From Rhizophagus irregularis (taxonomy: Eukaryota; Glomeromycota; Glomeromycetes; Glomerales; Glomeraceae): DNA of 64,000 nt. The DNA is taken from assembly GCF_026210795.1 (NCBI RefSeq), contig NC_089433.1, positions 4,675,001 to 4,739,000 on the forward strand, read 5' to 3'. The notes under the pieces are model-generated. The model ran no database searches, was not told the DNA's origin, and saw only the letters and a list, made by a program, of their open reading frames with translations. The stretch's first letter is position 1. Every line of letters starts with the position of its first letter. The position numbers and the translations under genes are program-made. Shown piece by piece: positions 1-12,612 of the stretch.

Positions 1-379
1 TATTACACATGGTCAGTTATGGTCGGGTTTATTGCCATCCCTAAATATAACAAACAACAAACCTCGTTAATTATATGAATATCATAAAAGATAATTATTG
101 GTTTATTACTTACTATTGCTATTATTAAATTTGCTAAGATCAATATTACTATAAATACTGATCAAACTCAGATTCTTTTGTTAAACGGTCTAAAAATCAA
201 ATGATAAATTTTTATTAATTGCAATATTGACAAAATAGATCCTTTCATAATTAATCTATGGTTAGGAAAAAGATTCTATAATTAAAAAATGATATAATCC
301 AAAACTAATAAATACCAAATTCAAATTCTTCGTCTAAAAAATATTGCATAAATTAATTAAATACTGCATATATAGTACA
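1..379. other. AT-rich left edge, no gene seen
   Basis: I see no open frame, RNA gene or clear repeat here. The stretch lies downstream of the minus-strand kinase that ends at 380 and holds only AT-rich sequence. Confidence 0.5.
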
Positions 380-2122
380 TTAAATCTTGAATAAAAATAT
401 ATATATATATTTACCATCATCATCATCAATTTCGGTTAATTTAATTTTTTTATTTGTTCTTTCTGAATTTTTTTTTAAAAAAAAAAAATTAAAAAAATAT
501 ATATATAATCAATGGCGCAATAGATTATAAAAACATCTGACATCACCTTCAATCAGATTAATATCAAGTTCTCTTTTATCTTTTTAAAAAATATGAAATA
601 TTATCAGTAATAATACATAGACGCTAGACTCAGATAGTTAAGAAGCTAATAAAATAATATAATAATTACCATTAAAAAATTCATCACTACTTTGGTACGG
701 GTCTAAATAAATAAATTTGTGAAATTATTTTACTTAAAAGAGGTAATAACTAATATAAAGATGTCTTGACCATTTACCAAGTTTTGTAAAAATTTCCGTA
801 GATTCAACAGAATTGATCATTGTACTCAAAGATCTACTTTTATAAATAAAATCTGGATTATTTATCGTTATTGGTCCAATATCTGGTGACTTTATAATTT
901 TAGTAGGATTATTGTCACGACAATTATCAGATTCCATTAACAAAATATTTCGAATTTTTGATTCTATATCAAAAGCTGTTGGTCTTTTCTTTGGATCATG
1001 ATGCCAACATTCTTGCATTAATTCAATATAGCCTTCAGGTGCATTTGTAACAATTGGAGGACGAAGTCCATCACATATTTGAATAATAAGTTCTGTATTA
1101 TGGTATCGATCCCAAAAAGGCCTTCTACCTGTCATCAATTCCCACATGATCATACCAAAACTATATACATCTGAAGCTTTAGTATATTTCTTTCCCTGAA
1201 TAATCTCTGGATCCATGTAAGGAATAATTCCATAAATCTCATTATAATCAGAATCTAATGATTCACTTACGATTTTTGCCTCCGCTAAATCACCTATAAT
1301 CGCAAAATTTCTTTCAAGTAAAATATTTCCACTATGAATATCCCCATGAACTATATTTGCATTATGCATATTTTTAAGTCCAAGTATAATGTAATTCAAT
1401 ATATTTAACTTATCTATCCAATTATGTTTTAAAAAATCATCGATTAAATAATGCGCTAGATCTCCTGATTCATAATATTTAATGACTATCGCAAAATTCT
1501 GAGTAGTAGGATCTAGAGTGATTCCATAATATTTATTAATATATGGATAATAACCGTCATTATCACATGGATCATAACTAGCCATTGAAAGTATGAATTT
1601 ATAAAACATCTTAATCTAAAGTTAATGTAAGTATTGTTATTATATTATATGATAAATTAAATTAATATTCAATAATCAAAAATACCGTACCTCATTTAAA
1701 CCTCCAGAATTGATGTATTTAGAACTACTAAGTTTCTTAAGTACAACGTTCATTTCACCATAACTATCATACTTCTGTTTTTTATGATTCCAATAAGAAA
1801 TTGGTCCATCAATCCAAGTGGCCTTATAAATTTTACTAAATCCTCCTACGGCAATAAATTCTATATCTTTAAATCTATCATAAGGAATAAATTCCATTTT
1901 ACCCGCTTTTTCATTACGATTGGTCAAAGTATATTTTATAAAATCATCAACAACTCTATTTCCGCTTGGTATAAATGCTGTCATCGGTTTGTAACATGAT
2001 TTACAAATTTGAAATTCATTTAAATATTTTCTTTTTCGATCGCATCCATTACATTTCTTAAATTCATCAAGTACGTTGTGCATTGATTTAATTTTTGGTC
2101 TATTTTTTGTTGTACGCTCCAT
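380..2122 (-). CDS. TKL-type protein kinase, five exons (paralog 1)
   Basis: Predicted exons (minus strand, 5' to 3'): 2122-1691, 1615-778, 702-670, 579-547, 462-380; the joined length is 1419 nt (472 aa) in frame. The start is the ATG at 2122, in a position equivalent to the paralog at 6728. The N-terminus has a zinc-ribbon-like C24-x2-C27 and C40-x2-C43. The kinase domain follows: Gly-rich loop (about 90-100), Lys129 in VVLKK, catalytic loop HGDIHSGN (234-241; HGD in place of HRD), and the DFG position read as DLA (253-255). The APE motif is read as DPE. The P+1 and C-lobe motifs (ASDVYSFGMIMWE, RRPFWDR, CWHHDPKKRP) are strong. The first intron splits the lobe at LNE, as in the other kinases here. 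The final exon ends in a strong donor (GATG before GTAAAT), so further exons are possible. An alternative end reads through the exon-4 donor to a stop at 509. The loss of the DFG Gly makes reduced activity likely. Confidence 0.88.
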
Positions 2123-3119
2123 GATAATTATACCGTATATTATTAAATTCTTGAAAAAAAATATTTGCAAAATGAAGGAAAGATTGAAAAAAAAAAAATC
2201 TTAATTACGCCACATTTATTTTCGGTGATTACAAAAATTTAAAAATAAGTGATCGTCACAACGCATACTTTTGAATTCCACGAATAATATTCATTTAAAA
2301 ATTTATTTAAATAAAAAATTTGCCTTTATAATTCCTCGAATAAACGATGAAAAATATATTTTAGTCTGAAGATCGTGCATTTAATGTATTGTACATAGAA
2401 AGTTTATTTTTATACTATGAGTGATATAATTATTATTTTTTTTTATAAACTTTATTAGTATTGAAATAATAATTACCAATGTAATCATTCCCGATTTAGA
2501 CGTAAAAAAATACGGTATCCGATCAAAATCTCGACAGTCATTTGCACGACTAACATAAGATCGATAACAAAATTTCGACAATCCAAAATCCTGAAAAGTC
2601 ATTATATCGACAATTTTAAATCTAATGATGAGTGTTCTAATAAAATAATTTGTTACAACATGTAATATTTAGTTTAAATGTGGTAAATTTCATAATTTTG
2701 TTCCTAAAATTGTCAGAATAATCAACTTGTCGGTATAATGATTTGTCCGGATTTTGACTTGTCATTTGTTGTCGGTCTTGAAGTGCCGACTCACTGCCGA
2801 GTAACTGTTGTATTTGCAATAAGCAATATGATTGGTGGAATTTACTGAGCGCAACTCACTGATCATATTGTATTTTATTGCAAGGCACAATGGTGCCGCA
2901 GTTATGAGGTCACGTGTGCCGAGTAACTTTTTTTATCAGGCTTACAAAGTATTTTTTTTTATACAGCTTAGTAGGTTGTACTAACATCACCAATTAGTAA
3001 ATGTCTGAATGTCTGATAATGTTCTATACTATACTACAAACAAACCTAAATATATTGTGATTAAGTTCATTAAAGTATATTAAAAAAATTACTCTATTGA
3101 AAGATATTATTCATTTACT
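2123..3119. other. intergenic, possible kinase fragment at 2450-2600
   Basis: Mostly AT-rich sequence without a recognisable gene. On the minus strand at about 2590-2480 a short frame begins with a TTTTCAG acceptor-like sequence and DFGLSK, followed by an IPYF segment. This resembles the activation segment of the neighbouring kinases (DFGxSK...IPYxxPE), but the rest of a kinase is not visible. It could be a small relic or chance. Confidence 0.2.
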
Positions 3120-3475
3120 CGCTATCATTGTCCTCCCTACTTCCCTGAATTCGTTTATTGTTTTCATTCAATTTGTCATTATCCGTTTCGATTTCTTTAC
3201 CTTTACTTTTTGATCCTTCTACATTACCCTTATCCTATTACTAAATTCCGAATTTAATTTGTTAAATCTTCGACCAAATCATTATTGGGAACCTTCGAAC
3301 CCGCTAGACTATCTGTTGCTTCGAAAATTATTCGTAATCCGATAGAGAATTAGCGTTATTGATTGGCGTCTTTCGAGTTCTCCGTTTCCTAAACGAACCA
3401 TCTTTACATATGAGTTCATAACTTGTAATCCTAATCCTAAATCATCTTGCATCGCGGAATCATATATTGCTTTCA
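3120..3475 (-). pseudogene. decayed coding relic, unknown family
   Basis: On the minus strand the region reads as protein-like sequence with balanced composition, broken by frameshifts and stops. From 3475 an ATG opens a 55-codon frame rich in charged and polar residues (it includes QDDLGLGLQVMNSYVKM). A shifted frame continues with a segment including DSLAGSKVPNNDLVEDL, and another with KGKEIETDNDKLNENNKR. I do not recognise the family. The relic abuts a dispersed repeat at 3484, which may have truncated it. Confidence 0.4.
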
Positions 3476-3483
3476 TGGAGTGG

Positions 3484-3696
3484 TATAATTATATTTATTA
3501 GCGGTAATTGAAAATATATTTTTTGTTAGACTCTTTGTCAAAAATTATTTTTTATTACGACTATTTATTGCAGTTTTAAGATCTCTGTATACGTTGTGAT
3601 CATTGGGTGATTATAATTACAGGACGATTACCGGACAAATTGTCCGGTTTTTTCCAGTAATCATAATCATCCTGTAATCTATAATTATATTTATTA
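3484..3696. repeat. dispersed repeat copy A, with hairpin core and 17-bp flanking direct repeats
   Basis: A segment related to 22568-22680: both carry TTGCAGTTTT, then GTGATTATAATTACAGGA, a CCGG-containing core, a (T)CxTGTAAT inverted match, and TTTATTA..TTTGCATGG. In this copy ATTACAGGA at 3617 pairs with TCCTGTAAT ending at 3678. The segment 3501-3679 is bounded by an identical 17-bp sequence (3484-3500 and 3680-3696), which may be a target duplication or a low-complexity coincidence. Confidence 0.5.
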
Positions 3697-3711
3697 AGTA
3701 ATTTGCATGGC

Positions 3712-4180
3712 GTTTAATCCGGTCCGTAAATAAATGGATTATCCGGATGACCATCCGAATGAATTTCATATAAAAATTCGGATGACCGATCCGTAAATAA
3801 CGGATGATCCGGATAACTAGGACCCCGAAATATATATGTAGAGGTCAGGTCCAGTAGTGGTCCAAAATACGCATTCTTTCAGGGCCGGAATTACGATAAT
3901 TTCAGCCATTATCTAAATTAGGAAATATTATTTTGGCTGGGATTATCCATAAAAGGAATGATCTACATGATTTTTTTGACTCATTATACGCAAAACCCTT
4001 TTATGTATATTTCGGGGTCCTGGATAACCATCCGAATGGATCCGTTTAATACTATAAACCAAACGGATAGATCCGGATTTATATACAGAAATAGCAGATG
4101 ACACCTTCATCTGGATCCAGATGGTTTCGAATCGGATAAATCCACGGATTCGCGGATTGACGGATTGACGGATCGCAACA
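3712..4180. repeat. CGGAT-rich repeat patch, split by a MITE
   Basis: Both sides of the MITE at 3819-4021 are crowded with variants of ATCCGGATGACCATCCG and GGATCCGTAAATA on both strands, including back-to-back GGATTGACGGATTGACGGAT near 4155-4175. The patch appears to be an older repeat into which the MITE inserted. No coding potential is seen. Confidence 0.6.
3819..4021. mobile_element. hAT-like MITE, copy 1 (8-bp target duplication)
   Basis: A 203-bp element with terminal inverted repeats AGGACCCCGAAATATA and TATATTTCGGGGTCCT. It is flanked by GGATAACT (3811-3818) and GGATAACC (4022-4029), an 8-bp target duplication with one mismatch. An 8-bp duplication is typical of the hAT superfamily. 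There is no transposase, so it is non-autonomous. The interior shares TTTCAGGGCCGGAATTA and CCTTTTATGTATATTTC with the second copy at 55585-55806. Confidence 0.8.
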
Positions 4181-4181
4181 C

Positions 4182-5013
4182 TACAGTGAAAACAGCGATA
4201 ATTTGTCTTTTCAGTATAAAGTTAAGAATACTATTACTATTCCTTATTGTCTAATTGTATATATTTCACTGCAATGAGTTCCAAACTTAGCTGATTGTAG
4301 TTACATTAAAAATATTTAAAATTCTCTTTTTACATTTTCGGGAATTCTGAAAATTATTTTGGAATATTGCTGATGAACTAAATTGTTGGAATGCACTTTA
4401 TTGACACATGTGATAGATCAATGTATCATTGAGTTATTTCGATACTAATAAAGAAATCTATTATAAATTGTTGGAATATTCAATATAAAACTTTTAATAT
4501 TTTCTTATTACATTCGTAATATTTCATAAAAAAGTTTTTTTTCGATTCGTATTTGGTCAAAATATACGTTGTGGGTTTATATTAGAATAAATGATTTATT
4601 ATCATGCTGTAATTCCGTTCTGTAATTACGACCGACGCTATAAATTTTTATATCTGAAAACTATTAAGAATTAGAACTATTAATACCTATATTTTACACT
4701 AGTAAGTTGGCGTGGCCTATTCAAGTAAATCATTCATTATCAAGTAGTTAATTGCATGCGTTCACAATTAATTTAATAATTAAAAAAATGAGAAATAAAT
4801 ATCTATTTATTACAACAAAATTTGAAAACATTTTATAAATAAGTCTATTTAATAAAAACTAAACGCTTATACATAAACAATTTCTTTGATAGTATAATCT
4901 ATGATGAAAGTGTGTTCGTTAGATCTTAAAAGATTGAATTTAAATACATACGTCTAAAAAAGAACGTAAATTTCGTTTAAATCTAAAATATTTTATATAG
5001 TATGATATTATAT
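4182..5013. other. intergenic, nothing recognised
   Basis: AT-rich spacer between the CGGAT patch and the 3' end of the second kinase. I see no gene or repeat that I can support. Confidence 0.4.
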
Positions 5014-6728
5014 TTAAGCAATGCCATCATCATCATTTTCAGACAATCTAATTTTTTTCGTATCTTCATCTAAATAAATAATTAAAGATTAATAATATAG
5101 ATCATAGGTTAATCAATAATAAAATTGATTATAAGAAGAATCACCTTCAATCAAATTATTATCAAGTCTCCTTTTATCTTCTAAAGGAAAGATAAAAAAA
5201 TAATAAATAAAATATAAGATAAAAATTATTAGTAATGATAGGAAATAAATCAACACATTAAATAATAAATAAAAAACTACCATTAAAAGATCCTTCATCA
5301 CTTTGGTATGAGTCTAATAAAATATTTAAAATATTTCTTTAAAAAAAGATATTAATCATTTAAAATGAATATAAATGTAAAATATTTACCAATTTCTGTT
5401 AAGCTTCTTGTAGATTCTGTAGACATTATTAAACTCAAAGAATTGCTTTCATATATACCACTTGGATTATTTATTGTTACAGGTCCAATATCTGATGATT
5501 TTATAATTTTAGTTGGATTGCTTTCATGATAATTATCAGATTCTATAAGCAAAATATTTTTAATTTTGGATTCTATTTCAGTAATTGTTGGTCTTTTCGT
5601 TGGATCGTGATGCCAACACATTTGCATTAAATCAATATAACCTTCTGGTGCATTTGTGACAATTGGTGGTCGTAAGCCATCACATATTTCATGAATAAGT
5701 TCTATATCATGGTCTCTATCCCATAAAGGCCTTCTACCTGTCATTAATTCCCACATGATCATACCAAATCCATATATATCTGAAGCTTTAGTATATATCG
5801 GCTTTACAAAATTTTCTGGAGCAAAAAATGGAATAACCCCATAAATTTCATTACTATCATCATGTACTAATGCTGATTTGCTTAATCCTAAATCACCTAT
5901 TATTGCAACGTTATTTTCAAGAAAGACATTTCCATCACGAATATCTCCATGGATTATATTTGCATTATGCAAATTTTTAAGTCCAAGTACAATATAGTTC
6001 AATATATTTAACTTATCTAACCAACTATGATTAAAAAAATCGTTGAGTAAATAATGTGTTAAATCTCCTGATTCATAATATTTAATAATTATCGCAAAAT
6101 CTTTAGTAATAGGGTCTTGAGTAATACCATAACATTTATTAACGTATGGATAATAACCATCATTATCATACGGGTCATAACTAGTCATTGATTGTGTAAA
6201 ATTATAAAATATCTTAAGCTAAAATTAAAATTAGAAATGTTATTCATAATATTATAGTAAGTAATATTTAAACCTCATAATCGAGAAATACCGTACCTCA
6301 TTTAAACCTCTGGAATTTATGTTTTTAGTATTATGAAGTTTCTTGAGTACAACCTTCATCTCACCATAACTATCATATTTTAGTTTTTTATGATTCCAAT
6401 AAGAAATTGGTCCATCAATCCAAGTGGCCTTGTAAACTTTACTAAATCCTCCTTCAGCGATAAATTCTATATCTTTAAATCTATCATAAGGAACAAATTC
6501 CATTTTCCCAGCCATTTCATTACGATTGGTTAGAGTGTGTTTAATAAAATCATCAACTACTTTATTTCCACTTGGTATAAACGCTGTCATCGGTTTGTAA
6601 CATGATTTACAAATTTGAAATTCATTTAAATATTTTCTTTTTCGATTACATCCATTACATTTCTTAAATTCATTAAGCACGTTGTGTATTGACGTAATTT
6701 TTGGCTTTTTGCTAGTTAATTGTTCCAT
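5014..6728 (-). CDS. TKL-type protein kinase, five exons (paralog 2)
   Basis: Exons (minus, 5' to 3'): 6728-6297, 6218-5390, 5313-5281, 5180-5145, 5069-5014; the joined length is 1386 nt (461 aa). It has the same exon layout as the kinase at 380-2122 and clear sequence identity along its length, so the two are tandem duplicates. Zinc-ribbon-like Cys are at 24, 27, 40 and 43. The Gly loop reads AEGGFSKVYK, with Lys129. The catalytic loop is HGDIRDGN (234-241) and the DFG equivalent is DLG (253-255). C-lobe motifs ASDIYGFGMIMWE, RRPLWDR and CWHHDPTKRP follow. The short acidic/polar tail is spread over three mini-exons. If the last donor (GAAG before GTGATT at 5144) is not used, the frame stops at 5113. 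Unlike paralog 1, the DLG glycine is kept. Substrates are unknown. Confidence 0.9.
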
Positions 6729-9149
6729 GCTATTTATAAGTATATAATATTAATTTTTTTTTAAAAAAAAAAAAGTTTTCAGGTGTTGGAAGGATTTTTA
6801 AATAAAATAAATAAAAGAATAATAAATAAATAAAAAAGAGAGTAATTACGCCAAATTTCCAAAACTGTTAATTTATATTTATTTTCGGGTAAAAAAAAAA
6901 GTGATTGACATATTGCATACTCTGGAATTCCACGAAAGAAGGATATTCTAATAAGTATGTTCTTTTTTTTTGACATTTTCACAATAAAAAGCTATTTTTC
7001 ATTAAAAGATTGTGCGGCTAATAACAAATTTGGTAAATCATATTTAATGGCAAAAATATCAAACCTATATGCACATTGTCAATCTGAATGAATAAAGGAT
7101 ATTATGTTATTTATGTAATAGGGAATTTTTAAAAAAGCAAATGCAAATGGGTGATTAAGTGATGTCAACTCAACCAATGTAGCAACAATATTGCAAAATT
7201 CGAAATGATCGGCATGCTGCGGAAAATTTGGTGACGTTACTAAAGGTTCCGGAAACCGTTGAGAGTCCGGAGCTCGATTAGTATGGTTACGCCTATAGAT
7301 ACTAAAAATATTTGACAATAATAAATATATACGTATAGTGAATGTATTATAATTGAAATAAGCGATTTGCAAGATAATTGAAGTAAATCGATGTTCTTAT
7401 TACGTTAATATATCATCAATCAATAAACAACTTCTTAAACTCGGGAAATAATATTTAGACTCCTAAAAAAGGCGAGAGAAACAGGAAACGTAAATTTAGA
7501 ATTTGTTTTACTATCACGCAGTTACTAATCACTTACTATAGTGTCACGTGAGCAAGAGGCATAAGCTTGGCCACATGGTGGATTTAGTGGATTGTTATAA
7601 ATACTCTCAAAAACATTTGCAACGTTTTTTGAGGTAATCACAAATGCGTCTTTACAATAAAACGCAATGTCTATAATGGTCAAACACTACATATTTTTCC
7701 GCTTATTTTGTCGTAGGATAATTTGAGCAAATCACACTGAAGAGCAAGAGATGTCCAGAATATTTTGCTAAATGACACCGGGTACTTTCTTCGCGGAGAG
7801 CGATATATTTAATGTTCGCCTGATTTTTAATCATTTTGAATAACATGTAATGAAATGTTATATCGATCGCGTTTTCTGTAGTTTTTTAGCGTTTTTCGGG
7901 CCTGCCGCATAAAAATATCGGCCATATTCTTATTATTTCTCTGGTGTCTTGGCATGTCTAGTAATGAATGGGTAATACTAGTCATAATATACGGTAAATT
8001 TCTTGGGATATACCTATTATCTCAATTTTCATAGGTGGAGATGGATTAAAATCTAGAATTCATCCTTAATACACAAATTTCAAAAGGGTAGAAACGAATG
8101 AAAAATACACAGAATATTTTGGAAGGAATATGGTCGATCGCCAGAAAGAAGTTGCTGATTTAAAAAGACAAAATAGTGAGTTTCGAAAAAAAAATCTAAA
8201 CTAATATGTATCCAATTAGCTAGTGCTTGAAAGATTTTCTGTTGATGATTGGACTCATTGAAGAAAATGATGTCCAAAAGGAGCTTGAAAGTATGTCATA
8301 AAATGTTACGTTCAAGGTCTATAAATGACGCTTTACCGCAACATTGTCTGGATAAATCAGACATACGAACTCATGCAGAAAGAATGCATGACATAATATT
8401 TTTCCACATAGTTCGCAACTAACTCGCAACGAGACACAATGTGATGTAGACCGAATCCACCATACATTATGGTTGATGACATGAGATCAGATTAGTAGAA
8501 TGGGATAGATTTCGGATGGAAAAGAAGACTTTTATAGTTAGAAAAAGGTGAGGTTTTACTAGTAATTTCAACACAGGCTACTATAATAATCATACCAACA
8601 TTTTGGTTGGTAATCTCATATACTTACAAGGCAAGCAAAAGGCACAAGTGACCACTGGATACTTTCAACCTACAAAAATTAAACCGATAAAAACCGATAA
8701 ATTTTAATATATCGGGCGAACAAGGAAGTGTGTTACCGTTTTCAGAACCAAAACGTTTAATTAGATTATATAGTACAACAGCAGCTTGTCCAATTTTCAT
8801 GAATTAGTAAACTAGAATCTAAATACTAAATTTGTGATAAAGCTATTAAGACAAACGAAATAATGAAAGTTTAATTATCAAGTTCAATAATTTGCGTATT
8901 ACTAGAAATCGCTCAAAATGGCCATACAAATCTCACCGCGCCAGCATTAGCAAATATTAATGGGCAGAGTTTCATGACATTTTTAATTCTGCCCAAAATT
9001 CTACTCTAATTCTGGTAAGGTGACAATCACAAGCAGTGATATTTAGCAATACTCAAAAAATAATATCCATAAAAAGAGGTTAATTCGTAACACACGATGA
9101 GACTATCGTCCATCTTTATCATTTATAAATTACTGGCGACATAATTTTA
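6729..9149. other. intergenic, at most weak coding relics
   Basis: No supported gene. A short plus-strand stretch near 8110-8180 reads VDRQKEVADLKRQNSEFRKKN, which looks like a coiled-coil fragment, but it is flanked by stops. A 97-codon minus frame at 7079-7372 has no recognisable features. The rest is AT-rich spacer with no repeat or RNA gene that I can name. Confidence 0.35.
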
Positions 9150-9512
9150 ATGAAGATGAAGAAGATTACTGCAGCTCTGGTGATTCTGACAATTGCGACA
9201 ATTTTCTAAAAAAAAAGAAGTTACTAATTGATAAAGACAATGACGTGGCTGTGGTTCAAATAATTCATGGTGTTCCTTGTCCTCATAAGCATCAAGAACT
9301 TTTAGCAATGATTTTATAGAGTCCCCATCTAATATTCTTAGTTCGGATCCTTATAAACATCCAAATATTTACTCTCCGCAACATGACTTAATTATTGAAA
9401 TTCGAGGTATTCAACAAGAACGTTATGTATGGAAATTTATCAAACAAGAACAAGAAGAACTCTGTGAAGATAATTGGATCCTTTTGGTAGAAGAATGGTA
9501 CTATGAAGTCTA
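9150..9512 (+). pseudogene. decayed coding relic with one frameshift
   Basis: Two plus-strand segments have protein-like composition. The first (about 9150-9320) is acidic at its start (FNEDEEDYCSSGDSDN) and ends after VQIIHGVPCPHKHQELL. A shifted frame (about 9327-9512) contains IIEIRGIQQERYVWKF and ends WILLVEEWYYEV at a stop. Both lack an ATG and cannot be joined without a frame change. I do not recognise the family; transposon or host-gene debris are both possible. Confidence 0.35.
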
Positions 9513-12500
9513 ACCCCTATTTGTAAGTACCATATAATTGTTTTATTAATTTTTTTCGTTTATATATAAACTAAAATTTCTCTCTTTTATAATCGCGTCG
9601 AACACTACTAATAATTTCGGCTAGTGAATATAAAATGTATTACAATTCACTAATAACAAACATTACGAAATCCTTCATCCGAATAAAAACAATTTCACTA
9701 TCCGGATATTCGGTGAAATCCTCCTTCAGGAGGACCATTTTCAATGGTATTGAGTGATCAAACTGAACATGATATTAATGAATTTTTTCCTATTGCAACA
9801 AAAATTACTATTAAGATCAGATTTATTAGTATTATGAATATTATTTTGTGGTCTCTTTTTTTAGTGGTGTTTATTATAACGGCAACAGTCTTTTTATCTT
9901 AAATATAGTTAGCACATAATTTTTAAACAAAGTTCTCATAGTTTTCTTATTATACTCTTTAGATTTTACTAGACGAATTAGGAAAAAACTTGGTTATTTT
10001 TTTCATTAAGAGCAATGATTTAGATTTAGATTTAAAGTTATACTGTAAATCAATAATAATAACCATAATGGCATAATCCTAATCATAATTAATCAAATTA
10101 TAGATAAATATACAAATTTATTACAAATAACACGATCGCATTAATCATGTAAAAACAGATATCTGATATTGGCGCCTTTTATAATTTTTATAATTACAGT
10201 TAGATCTCGATATATATTAAAACTGAGAACACATATAAATATTAACACATCACTCTTTTAATTTTTGCATGATTTTTTATTTTGCTGATTAATTTTTTCA
10301 ATTATATGCCTTATTTTCTTTACTGAAAATAAACCAAATAAGCTAATTTTTATTTTATTTTTTAATCAAATGTTTAAGAAAAAGTTTTCCCTTCTAATAA
10401 CAGTTCATATCACCCTTTCTATAGAAAATTTTTATATAGTGAATAACTTGCTATAATGAAGAAAAGTTCAGATACAGATTTGTTTTATATGATAATAATA
10501 TGACCCTCAGTATAGTGAATTTCTCACTATAATAAATTTTAATCTCCGGCCAATGGGATTCACTGTATGGACTATTTTAAGAAGAACTGACCTAAAAATT
10601 GGAAATATATAAGTTATTACAAATAACAATTAATATTTGAAGAAGAGTTTAAGATATCTTTTGGTAAAGAATCAGAATGTCTTAAAGAATGTTTAAATAC
10701 TTTCAAGCAAAGACAATAATGAAGAAATTCAACTTCATACAGAAATTCAGAAGTTACAAAAATTTTTACAAAAAATGTTATTCTTTTATATATACCTTAT
10801 GGTTCCAGGCACAGCTTTTCTGTTACACTATGAAAGTTTTTTGAACACCTATTGAAAGATCTGTCATTTCTGGAGACTATGTACCTTTCTTACAATAGTC
10901 AAAGAAGTTTTGTAGTATTTAATGGAGAGCTTCGTAGCATTAGATTCCATTTACTACTAGGGGATCTATCATGGTATGAAATAAAAGTTGCTAGTAGAAA
11001 AGTACCTTCTACTGGCCTTTTATGATCTGAAGTAATGAAGAGAAAATCTCTTCATACATATTTAAAGAAATCTATTCTGGAACTAAAATTAATTTTTCTA
11101 TAATTTTATGAAAACTTACCATTGCTTTATTGTGATGAAAATCTGCTTCTTTAGGTTTTACAGATTCTTTATTCAATTGCCTATCAATTGGGGGAACATT
11201 TATTTTAATGTTCAATAGCACAATACTTGACCTTCATGTATTTATATTAATGATCAAAATCATCACAAAATATAAATTATTAATGTTTATTCTCAAAAAA
11301 ATTAATTTTCTCCATAAAAATCGCTATTTTTTAATTTGAAGAAAATATATTAAAGATTTTTCTGCCTCTATAATTCGGTTAGTTCGGAGATAAACATGAA
11401 TTCTCAGATGTAATGGAGGATTAATTTCGTGTGTGATATTTTATTGTTGCATCTATATTAAAAGTAAAAGAAAATAATCAAAGAAATATTAGTATTGTTA
11501 CTTTAACAAATATTCGAAAATAGGGATTTTTTTTTACATTTCAAAAAACGTCATAACATCGTTCGTATAAGAAGTCCGGCTAAATAAATATCCCAAAAAA
11601 ATTTTTCTGGCATAAGTCAAATAATTATTGATACAATATATAATCTTTGGTTGAATTCCTTTTTAATTAAAAATATATAATACTTGATTTTGCTTTAAGA
11701 TATAGTAGACGTATAGGTTAGTTTATAATTTCACCGAAAAAATGATCAATGAATTGATAAACACAGGATTACATTTAAAAAATAATATATTACGGTTATA
11801 TGAAACGCCTAAAACACTTCCTCAACCATATTTCTATTGCCTCCTCGGTCCTTTCATCATACCGAGTACTCGAAGGTAAACAAAAGATCCAATGGATTAT
11901 AGCTAAATCTTTAAGCTTCTCAAATAGGTTGTCATATTTTTTCCATCTTGTCCGTCGAATTTCATCCACAACTAATGATGATTATGATGACGTAACAAAA
12001 ATAATTTCTTAAGGCTCCATGTTCGAGCAGCGTCTTGTGAAATTGTGTTACAAATGTTTTAAAGAGTCGAATTATGGTGAAAAAGTGTCTAGGACAAAAT
12101 TAAATCGCGGTATCATCCTAATTTTCATGAATCCTATTGTTTCTGGAGACCCTTCAACCCATTTCATTATTCATAATCGTTAGAACGTGACAGACCATGG
12201 TGGTCCAACATAATACAGAGAAAAAATACTATAGATCATGCCGAAAGCTATGCTCTTCATCATGTAAGATAATACCAATAGTCATAAACTGAAGGGCAGT
12301 GTTCCAGTTCGGTGATATTGTACTGATCTATTTTCGTTATTGGATTTATAGATTAAGAAATACTGTGGAAGAGAATCAAAGTAATTAATTAGTATTTCTC
12401 ATATTACTCACATTCTCGCATCCCAATATGCGAAAGATTTGCCAGAAATATAGAAATTCTTGAAGGAGTGCTTTATTGTTATAATAATAGAAATATATCG

Positions 12501-12612
12501 TAAAAAGCAATTACAAAGTTGCAAGAAAATAAATACGATTTTTCTATCCTACTAACACTTTATCAAATTTTTTTAAATGAACTAAGTTTTATCGATTCTT
12601 TGCCAGCGATCC
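9513..12612. other. intergenic, gene-poor
   Basis: No supported gene. A 60-codon ATG-less plus frame at about 10851-11029 (it includes FVVFNGELRSIRFHLLLGD) looks protein-like but is isolated. A 70-codon plus frame at 11800-12012 has no recognisable motif. The remainder is AT-rich with no repeat structure that I can support. Confidence 0.35.
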
